Shown piece by piece: positions 56,669 to 64,000 of a stretch of DNA of 64,000 bases. Origin of the DNA: Lolium rigidum (taxonomy: Eukaryota > Streptophyta > Magnoliopsida > Poales > Poaceae); NCBI RefSeq assembly GCF_022539505.1, contig NC_061514.1:42830869-42894868 (forward strand), in the 5' to 3' direction. The first letter of the stretch is position 1. Each line of letters opens with the position of its first letter. The position numbers and the translations under genes are program-made. The notes beneath the pieces were generated by a model. The model saw only the letters and a list, made by a program, of their open reading frames with translations. It was not told the DNA's origin and made no database searches.

Positions 56669-57840
56669 AAAGCGTTGACTGGATTTTGTCATCCGGGCGG
56701 GATCCTTCATCATAACCAAACGTTCGGGTTGCATCGATCTAGACGGATCATCTACCTCAACTATACACGCAGCGACATGGAGTCTCCTGTCAAAAGTTTC
56801 AAGTGCAATCTTTTCGAGCGGTCTCCACAATCGCCCGGCCGTGTAGCCGCAAGGCGCATGTCCAAGGATGCCGCCATCTCATCAAACCGGGATTCACAAG
56901 CAAAGCCAGTCGTCTTAATCGCAGCAGCAGTCGAAACTATTCATATGCCAGGAGTCTAAAGTCAAGAAACCGCCTATGGGTCAAATACGAAGAAGAATCA
57001 ACTTCCTATTCAATTCACAGGACGGGCCCTATGTATGCAGTATGCTATTCCATGACCAGCCATCGGATGTATCTACGTCCCTCCATGTGCGTCTGGCCCT
57101 GCAAGGTATGCATGAAGAAATCAAATCACATCTACGATACCGGAAGGTAGCAGCAAGCAGTGCAGCATTGGCTTAATCAAGTCCCAAGACGGCCGGGCGG
57201 CAAGCATACAAGGAAAAAAAATCAATTGCTGTTAGGAGCATCGGCACATGAAATCGTGAGAACCTTTTCCCTATGTTCACGTGAAGTCAAGATAAACAAA
57301 GGAGGATGGATGATAAAGCTGCTAGCTAAAGCTAGCTTCTGCGGACTTATCAACAAAAGATGCTCCGACGACTTCTTCCGGTCAAACATCGCTCCGCTTC
57401 GTCTATGTCAGGTTTCGTCACGAACTCGTCATCCAATATGAAAATACCAGGTTAGAATAAAGCTTCGACTACTCTGTTCGGACGACCGCGTCCGCCATCG
57501 CCCAACCGCCATGTGCTCGGAGGCTCGCCTATCTTGAACCCGACATTGCAGACTCAATATATTCAGGTGCTCACCTGTCGCGGGTCCGCTACATCGAATG
57601 CGTCCTCCTCATCGACCGCGTTTGCCTGGCGCCCGCATGGACTTTCTTTGGGGGCGCAACCGTTTCGGCTGCGCCCGCCGCATGGACTATCTCGGATGGC
57701 GCAACTATATCGACTGCGCCCGCCGCATGGACCATCTCGGGTCAATGGCTTCATCATTTATGATTACTCGATGGACTTATCCTCTTCGGACCTGAATATA
57801 TCTTCTCCTGATGCACTCTCGGGAGCGCTGGAATTACTGG
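56669..57840 (+). other. Internal region of the short-LTR Gypsy without recognisable genes
   Basis: Only short frames, none with gag or pol motifs. Near 57640-57740 a 39-bp unit containing GCGCCCGCCGCATGGAC is repeated imperfectly two to three times. Confidence 0.55.
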
Positions 57841-58130
57841 TTACTCCCATCGGGAGCGCTGGTTCGCTGGAATTACTCGGGGGCTCCTGAATTATCTTCG
57901 AACTATTGCGGTTACTCCCATCGGGAGTGCTGGTTCGCTGGAATTCAAGAAAATATGAAGACTATTACTCCCATCGGGAGCGCCGGTTCGCTGGAACCCA
58001 AGAAGATATGAAGACTATTACTCCCATCGGGAGCGCCGGTTCGCTGGAACCCAAGAAGATATGAAGACTATTACTCCCATCGGGAGCGCCGGTTCGCTGG
58101 AACCCAAGAAGATATGAAGACTCAAGTTTT
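57841..58130 (+). repeat. 53-bp tandem repeat
   Basis: Units begin TACTCCCATCGGGAGCGC and end GATATGAAGACTAT. Three near-identical units (57964, 58017, 58070) follow two more divergent ones (57842, 57912). Confidence 0.82.
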
Positions 58131-58237
58131 GAAGAATTGCAGTAATTCGGGACACCCGAACTACATCGTCAGGAACCTTGTTCGTATATTACAACGAACA
58201 TCGGTGCGATGGAAAATACGCCCAAAGATTGCACTCT

Positions 58238-59245
58238 AAAAAAGCCTCTGAAACTACGAGTGCTATGATGCAAAATCAACGGGGGCCTTGCTCTTTTCCT
58301 TTGCTATAGATGCCTCAAAGAGTGCCGCAGATAGCAAGGATCATGAAAAAGCCTCTGAAATTACGAGTGCTATGATCCAAAATCAACGAGGACCTTGCTC
58401 TTTTCCTTTGCTATAGATGCCTCAAAGAGTGCCGCAGTTAGCAAGGATCATGAAAAAGCCTCTGAAATTACGAGTGCTATGATCCAAAATCAACGAGGAC
58501 CTTGCTCTTTTCCTTTGCTATAGATGCCTCAAAGAGTGCCGCAGATAGCAAGGATCATGAAAAAGCCTCTGAAATTACGAGTGCTATGATCCAAAATCAA
58601 CGAGGACCTTTCTCTTTTCCTTTGCTATAGATGCCTCAAAGAGTGCCGCAGATAGCAATGATCATGAAAAAGCCTCTGAAATTACGAGTACTATGATCAA
58701 AAATCAACGAGGACCTTGCTCTTTTCCTTTGCTATAGATGCCTCAAAGAGTACCGCAGATAGCAAGGATCATGAAAAAGCCTCTGAAATTACGAGTGCTA
58801 TGATCCAAAATCAACGAGGACCTTGCTCTTTTCCTTTGCTATAGATGCCTCAAAGAGTGCCGTAGTTAGCAAGGATCATGAAAAAGCCTCTGAAACTACG
58901 AGTACTATGATGCAAAATCAACGGGGACCTTGCTCTTTTCCTTTGCTATAGATGCCTCAAAGAGTGCCGCAGATAGCAAGGATCATGAAACAACGGAGAC
59001 CTTGCTCTTTTCCTTTGCTATAGATGCCTCAAAGAGTGCCGCAGTTAGCAAGGATTATGAAAAAGCCTCTGAAACTACGAGTGCTATGATGCAAAATCAA
59101 CGGGGACCTTGCTCTTTTCCTTTGCTATAGATGCCTCAAAGAGTGCCGTAGATAGCAAGGATCATGAAACAACGGGGACCTTGCTCTTTTCCTTTGGTAT
59201 AGATGCCTCAAAGAGTGCCGCAGATAGCAAGGATCATGAAACACG
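58238..59245 (+). repeat. 107-bp tandem repeat array
   Basis: Units start at the AAAAAGCCTCTG box, with GCCTCTG at 58244, 58351, 58458, 58565, 58672, 58779 and 58886. They contain CTTGCTCTTTTCCTTTGCTA and GCCTCAAAGAGTGCCG. The right end has shortened units lacking the first part (58990-59245). Units differ by a few percent. 107 is not a multiple of three, so frames through the array are not coding. Confidence 0.88.
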
Positions 59246-59564
59246 TACGAAAACGGCCCATGCTCGATACTTTAAACTGCAGAAGTATCAAAGAGTGACG
59301 AAGTCATCGGCAGATCTAGTGCCACCGATCTATTCGGGAGCTGCTGTCAAGACATGCATCGGTTGAAAGAAAAATTGCACATACAACGGGTTTAGCAAGA
59401 CCCACAACACGAGCTGATCACTCAAATAATTTGCTGCCGACAAACTTACAAACAATGGCATCAACGATGCTCAAGGTGTATTAAGAATTGTCCCTTGAAA
59501 TAAACAACAATGTGTCAACGGCACCTGAAGAAAACTGTAAACATCGAGTTGCTCGACTTGAGTC
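59246..59564 (+). other. Gypsy internal sequence between the array and the CACTA insertion
   Basis: No gene or repeat recognised. It continues at 63590 after the CACTA element. Confidence 0.5.
59562..59564 (+). repeat. 3-bp target duplication GTC, left copy
   Basis: GTC precedes CACTAGTAGG and is repeated at 63587-63589 after CCTACTAGTG. Three-base duplications are characteristic of CACTA elements. Confidence 0.85.
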
Positions 59565-59775
59565 CACTAGTAGGAAAAGCCTCATCAATGGCGCAACAAA
59601 AATGGATTCATTGGCGCATGGGAGGTGCGCCACATAAACTTCGCCACAAAAATAAGGTTTCTGTGGCGCACAGTCCCATGCGCCATAGAATTAAGGTTTC
59701 TGTGGCGCACGTGTTGTTAGGTGCGCCACAGAAAAGCGTGCGCCACAGAATTGGTTTTCAGTGCGCCACAGAATT
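59565..59775. repeat. Left terminal and subterminal repeats of the small CACTA
   Basis: Terminal CACTAGTAGG, then repeated TCTGTGGCGCAC / GTGCGCCACAGA in both orientations. Confidence 0.85.
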
Positions 59776-60169
59776 TGCTTGTATTATACACGATTTTGTG
59801 CTGCCTGATATACACATGCAGTTTATAGACAACAATATACAGGTTATATACAACAACATATACAACAACATTCAGATATAATATAAATATCATGTACATT
59901 GCACATATATAACATAGACATCATCATCACATTACTTAGAGCCCAATCGAGATACATATATAGTGGCAAGTGTCAAATGTTTTGCATACAACTCTTAATT
60001 CATACAAAATTCACAATTTCGAGATACAAAGTAGTCTTCATCCGGTTCCTCCTTTGCTCCCTCATCTCTACCCACCAGGCTCGCTTGCATCGGGGTCTTC
60101 ATCCAGTTCCTACTATGATGAAAATGGAAGAAAGTGAGACCAACAAGTCCGATGCATAAGAGAAATGGA

Positions 60170-61470
60170 ATAAATGCCTCATACATTGTTGGTCAACACA
60201 AATATTAACATTCAGGGACGGCGTAAGTGAGACCAAGTCCGATGCACAAGAGATCGATATTTGTGCTATCTTACCAGGCTCACTTACGCCACCCCCGAGT
60301 GTACGGTGACCAAACATTTTAATCATCGGCATTTTGAAAATCTCAAAGCAAATGGAATGACAAAATGGAATAGGTGCCTCATACATTGTTGGTCAACATA
60401 AATACTATGGTCAGAAACCATAGTTGCAGTATACACCGCAGTATACTTTGTAGAAGGCCCCCTTTCCCCGGCCGCCGTTCCGTGAACGGGTGCTTGACGA
60501 CACAACAACGCCGATCTGCCTCTCCGGCGCAGAACCACGGCAGTCCCTCGCCGTCCAGTGAACGAGTCCTTGATGCAAAGACCGTGCCGGCCTGCCCAGC
60601 ATTATGCCGGGCCGTGTTGCCGCGCTTCAGGCCGTGTGTCCCGCGCCTGCCACTGTTCGCCTTCTTGCCCGGTGAACCAATAGACTGATCGTTGGAATAA
60701 GGAAACCGATGACGGCCGATCGCAAGATTAAATTGCGATCGGCCGTCATCGGCTTCCTTATTCCAACGATTAGTCTATTCGTTCACCGAGCAAAAAGGCG
60801 AAGAGTGCAGGGCGCGTGAGACACGGCCTAAAGCGCGGCAACAGGAGTCGGCATGATGCTAGGGAGGCTGGCACCGTCTTTGCATTAAGGACTCGTTCAC
60901 ATACTGGACGGCGAGAGAAGAAAAGTGGTGATGCGCCGGAGAGGCAGGTCGGCGTTGTTGTCTCGTCAAAGACTCGTTCACGGAACGGTGGCCGGGGAAA
61001 GGGGGCCCGTCTACAAAGTATATTGCGGCGTATAGGTGACCAAACATTCTAATCATCGGCACTAAAATGGAAGAAAGAGCCAAGTGGTATCTCAACTAGA
61101 TATCATATGCCTCATACTTTGTTGGTCGAAAGAAATATTAACACGGGATGGGGTCAGTGAGGCCAGGTAGGATGCACAAGAGATTGATATTTGTGCCATC
61201 GCACGAGGCTCACTGGCCCCACCCCAGAGTGTACAAGTGACCAAACAATTTAATCATCGACACAAAAATGGAAGAAAGGCCAATGCAATTAAGAAGTAGC
61301 TAGTATGAACTAAATGGAATGCCTCATACTTTGTTGGTCGAAACAAATATTAACATCCAGGGATGGAGTAAGTGAGGCCAGGTAGGATGCACAAAATATT
61401 GATACTTGTGCCATCACACCAGGCTCACTTGCTCCACCCCGAGTGTACGAGTGATCGACCAACCATCTAA
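60170..61470. repeat. Three dispersed ~150-bp units inside the small CACTA
   Basis: Units start at GCCTCATAC(A/T)TTGTTGGTC (60177, 61109, 61320) and include GATGCACAA, a later GGCTCACT box and GAGTGTAC. A fourth start is at 60377, at the edge of the inverted repeat. Within each unit GTAAGTGAGG-like and GGCTCACTTAC-like segments can pair. Confidence 0.7.
60428..61034. repeat. Long inverted repeat (about 300-bp arms)
   Basis: The left arm 60428-60725 and right arm 60733-61034 are about 85% complementary, rising to about 95% around the 7-base centre at 60726-60732. Shared blocks include GCGCCGGAGAGGCAG and GGCCGGGGAAAGGGGGCC. Transcription through it would give a long hairpin. Confidence 0.85.
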
Positions 61471-62399
61471 TCATCGGCAAGTACAAAAACACCAACAAAC
61501 CAACAACCATGGTGACATAAGTCAAGATGCTCAAACACACATAGCATGCATGGAGCAGATGCTCCAAAGGGATTATTCATCACTTGGTATATAGACCAAG
61601 TGATGCTGGCAAAAGAGAGGCCAATCAAGAACCATTAAATCGAGTAAGTGATAGATATGCCTAAACAAGCAACAACACATAGCATATCCCAGCTAACCAG
61701 ATGAGACAAGTCTTGGTAGCCAACTGAATCACCTAGAACCACCTAGCCATTTACAACCATCAGAAACAGTCCTTTTTCTTCAAAGGATACCACAGTGGCA
61801 TTCATTTACATGATCCCCTACTGTGGATATCTCTATTTTCATCAAAGCCAACAAGAAATAGAAATTTAGTATACCATCATAAGCATTCCATTTAAATCAC
61901 ACATTTTAGTATCTGTTCTTATCCAAGTTTTTGCCTCAGCCTTTGCATCATTGGCTGAGCCAAGACATCAAGCATCTGGCCAGGGAGCATTCTTTCTTTT
62001 TAGGGAACTATATGAACTATATGCACATGATCCGAGTAAGCATCCCCACTAATCGAGCATTATAAGCATAGTAGCATACCATAAGCTCACAAGAATCCAT
62101 CAAGTAAATCTTCACAAGGATACCACAGTAGCATAGTAGCATACCATAAGCTCACAAGAATCCATCATTTTCTTCACAAGGATACCACGAGTAGCATACC
62201 ATAGTAGCATTTAATGCATTTAAATGAACCGAGTAGCATCAAAACCAACCAAATGTCCAACTAGCAAGCAATACCAAGTGAGCAAGTCTTCATTACCTTG
62301 TACAGGTTCAGACATGGATTTATTTCCAACAAAGGATGGAAATCAAATTAACATCATTGAATTAAATTGAATCATTACCATCACATGGTTCATCAATAA

Positions 62400-62860
62400 C
62401 AATTAGGGGCAATGCATCCAGAGCAACAGCAGCAATGCATCCAGAGCAACAGCAGCAATGCATCCAGAGCAACATTAAGTAAAAGGCATGAGCAATGAGC
62501 CAGTAAGTAAATCACTAGCACATGATGATCATTTGACCATTTAGAGCATGGACACACAAGCAATAGCAACAGTATAGTTCACCGAGGAATGGTGAGAAGC
62601 TGCAAGAGCATGCATCTAGCTGCAGCAACAATGACAACAAGCTAGGATAGATAGATAGATTGCATACAGTAGCACATCAACAGCAACAGCAGCCAGTACA
62701 TCAACAACAACAGCAGCACAACCAGAGCATGCATCTAGCTGCAGCAACAATGACATCAAGCTAGGATAGATAGATAGATTGCATCCAGTAGCACATCAAC
62801 AGCAACAGCAGCCAGTAGCACAGCAACAGCAACAACAGCACAACCAGAGCAGCACACGAG
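62400..62860 (+). repeat. CAG/CAA-rich short repeats
   Basis: AATGCATCCAGAGCAACAGC occurs three times near 62412-62475. A unit with GGATAGATAGATAGATTGCA plus CACATCAACAGCAACAGC occurs at 62644 and 62764. Low-complexity, replication-slippage type. Confidence 0.7.
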
Positions 62861-62879
62861 CATTTCGTCGAGCACTTTG

Positions 62880-63240
62880 TGCTCGCGCGGGAGAGGAAGA
62901 GGGAGGGGAGGGGAGGGGAGGGGAGGAGAGAGAGTTCACCGACGACAGGGGTCGAGGAGGAGGTTGACGACGACGGCAGCGGTGGAGGAGGAGGCGGACG
63001 CGGCGACTCATCCACCTTCACGCGATGGCGGCCCCTCCTCACGGCGGCCCCTCCTCGCCGTAGCGGCAGCTTGTGCTGCAGGTGGCGGGGATGGGAGGAG
63101 CGTGGCGGCATGCGGCCCTCGCGGAGGAAGGCGGCGGCGACGGCGATGGCGACGACCATGGCGACGCGCGGTGGTACGGATCGGAGGAGAGGGGAGAGGG
63201 GAGAGGGGAGGGGAGAGGGGAGAGGTGAACAGGCGTGGGG
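62880..63240. other. GC-rich block with G-runs
   Basis: The plus strand has runs such as GGGAGGGGAGGGGAGGGG near 62891-62925 and GAGAGGGGAGAGGGGAGG near 63186-63230. The minus-strand frame across it (63282-62761) is proline/serine-rich low complexity and is not called a gene, though it could be a captured 5' exon. Confidence 0.5.
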
Positions 63241-63269
63241 GAGGGGGGCGATGATATAAGTTCTCTTAG

Positions 63270-63586
63270 TTCTGTGGCGCACTAGAACAAGTGCGCCACA
63301 AAATCAACTACTTCTGTGGCGCACCGAAGCACGTGCGCCACAGAAAGAGTTATTTCTGTGGCGCAGCACGCCATGTGCGCCACAGAAATACCTACACTAA
63401 TAATTGGTGGTGGCATGATGTGGGCCCCATATAATTTCTGTGGCGCAAGGTTCAGTAGTGCGCCACAAAATTAAGCTATTTCTGTGGCGCACCTAGAACG
63501 GTGCGCCACAAAATAACATTCTGTGGCGCATTTTTAGTGGTGCGCCACAGAACTAAGCTCCGCCTATAAGGGTTTTCCTACTAGTG
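63270..63586. repeat. Right terminal and subterminal repeats of the small CACTA
   Basis: At least nine TGTGGCGCA or TGCGCCACA motifs in alternating orientation, ending in CCTACTAGTG. Confidence 0.85.
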
Positions 63587-63589
63587 GTC
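63587..63589 (+). repeat. 3-bp target duplication GTC, right copy
   Basis: Second GTC, completing the CACTA insertion footprint. Confidence 0.85.
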
Positions 63590-63659
63590 TACTCACGGTT
63601 GCAAGCATCAGTGCCCAGACTCGGGGGCTACTTCGATCGGGAGCGCTGGACGCGCACCC

Positions 63660-63915
63660 GATAAAATCATCGGCTCCTCTGGGTCATCATCCAAATCATC
63701 GGCTCCTCTGGGTCATCATCCAAATCATCGGCTCCTCTGGGCCATCATCCAAATCATCGACTCCTCTGGGCCATCATCCAAATCATCAGCTCCTCTGGGT
63801 CATCATCCAAATCATCGGCTCCTCTGGGTCATCATCCAAATCATCGGCTCCTCTGGGTCATCATCCAAATCATCGGCTCCTCTGGGCCATCATCCAAATC
63901 ATCGACTCCTTTGAG
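63660..63915 (+). repeat. 29-bp tandem repeat
   Basis: Eight to nine units built around CATCGGCTCCTCTGGGTCAT, starting about 63668 and spaced 29 bp, with GGTC/GGCC and CGGC/CGAC variants. No spacer sequences, so it is not a CRISPR-like array. Confidence 0.88.
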
Positions 63916-64000
63916 ATATCTACGGTATCTGACTTAGCATTTTTTACACCCTATACATAACTATTTCATATTTATCTACAGGCTCGGGGGCTACTCCCAT
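63916..64000 (+). other. Continuation of the short-LTR Gypsy internal region
   Basis: No gene seen. The last bases repeat the CTCGGGGGCTACTCCCAT motif found near 55976 and 57842, suggesting more units beyond the window. Confidence 0.5.

Larger units (their letters stand above)
59565..63586. mobile_element. Complete non-autonomous CACTA element (4.0 kb)
   Basis: Termini CACTAGTAGGAAAA (59565) and its reverse complement ending at 63586, with GTC on both sides. Subterminal TGTGGCGCA / TGCGCCACA motifs crowd both ends (59605-59775 and 63270-63555). There is no transposase frame. The interior holds three related ~210-bp units (60170-61470), a long inverted repeat (60428-61034), short CAG/CAA-rich repeats (62400-62850) and a G-rich block (62880-63240). 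Confidence 0.9.
55976..64000 (+). mobile_element. Non-autonomous Gypsy element with a short LTR and tandem arrays
   Basis: 3' internal sequence (55976-56127, with TACTCCCATCGGGAGCGC) precedes a 523-bp LTR (56128-56650). Then come a primer site and internal sequence that continues to the window end, with the same CTCGGGGGCTACTCCCAT motif at 63981-64000. Arrays of 53, 107 and 29 bp fill much of the internal region, and a CACTA element is nested at 59565-63586. No gag or pol frame is recognisable. I cannot name the family. Confidence 0.7.

Noticed and set aside
58930..59366. Frames with repeated LFSFAIDASKSA
   Set aside because: They arise from the 107-bp array. The period is not divisible by three, so the frame changes from unit to unit.
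62761..63282. 173-codon minus-strand frame
   Set aside because: Low-complexity proline, serine and leucine tracts over G-run repeats. No homologue recognised, and the opposite strand is equally open.
58238..63915. CRISPR-like arrays
   Set aside because: The 107-bp and 29-bp repeats are contiguous without unique spacers and lie in a plant retrotransposon.

Overview
The window is repeat-dominated plant nuclear DNA, most likely from a Triticeae grass (wheat, barley, rye or Aegilops). Copia LTRs of the BARE1/Angela/WIS type, Sabrina/WHAM-type Gypsy LTRs opening TGATACGTCTCC, a Tekay-like chromovirus, a SIRE/Maximus-like Copia and two CACTA transposons are nested into one another. I find no convincing single-copy cellular gene. 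Family names come from remembered family features, not a search. Three runs of exactly 100 N (3240-3339, 28177-28276, 55876-55975) look like scaffold gaps, so linkage across them is assumed.

Left block (1-28176). The end of a coding-dead Angela-type Copia (1-7020) carries a Sabrina-type insertion (3077-4304, target duplication CATAT). Next is a minus-strand, gag-only SIRE-like Copia (7021-14684) whose single LTR lies between its 3' and 5' internal halves. A second Angela-type element begins at 14685. Its LTR holds a solo Gypsy LTR (15978-17456, AGGGG duplication). Its leader is split by a non-autonomous Gypsy (18698-24468), and that element's 3' LTR is split by a third Copia (24469-28176). 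The order Angela end / SIRE 5' half / SIRE LTR / SIRE 3' half / Angela start fits a tandem made by recombination between the LTRs of one SIRE element that already carried an Angela.

Middle block (28277-48440). A chromovirus pol remnant (44327-45851, with its 3' LTR from 45899) was entered by a Gypsy whose 3' LTR is 42923-44326. That was entered by a minus-strand Sabrina (28277-41898) with a gag-protease gene, and Sabrina's 5' LTR was entered by a complete plus-strand non-autonomous Gypsy (34664-41461, GCGTC duplication). That last element and the 18698 copy encode an unrecognised protein beginning MDNNELL where Sabrina has gag. Sabrina, both MDNN elements and the 42923-LTR Gypsy share 3' parts, including a hairpin cassette whose stems covary.

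Right block (48441-64000). A 3.08-kb tandem duplication (48441-51517, 51518-54599) contains unassigned sequence plus the end of a CACTA element. That element's minus-strand gene encodes a Ulp1-like cysteine peptidase (54006-55875, partial second copy 50925-51478). After the third gap comes a Gypsy with a 523-bp LTR that has 50-bp inverted ends (56128-56650) and tandem arrays of 53, 107 and 29 bp. A complete non-autonomous CACTA (59565-63586, GTC duplication) sits inside it and contains a ~600-bp inverted repeat.

Across unrelated elements, CAG/CTG trinucleotides repeatedly appear as CGAG/CTCG by one extra base. Two of these break gag reading frames, so part of the apparent gene decay may be consensus error.
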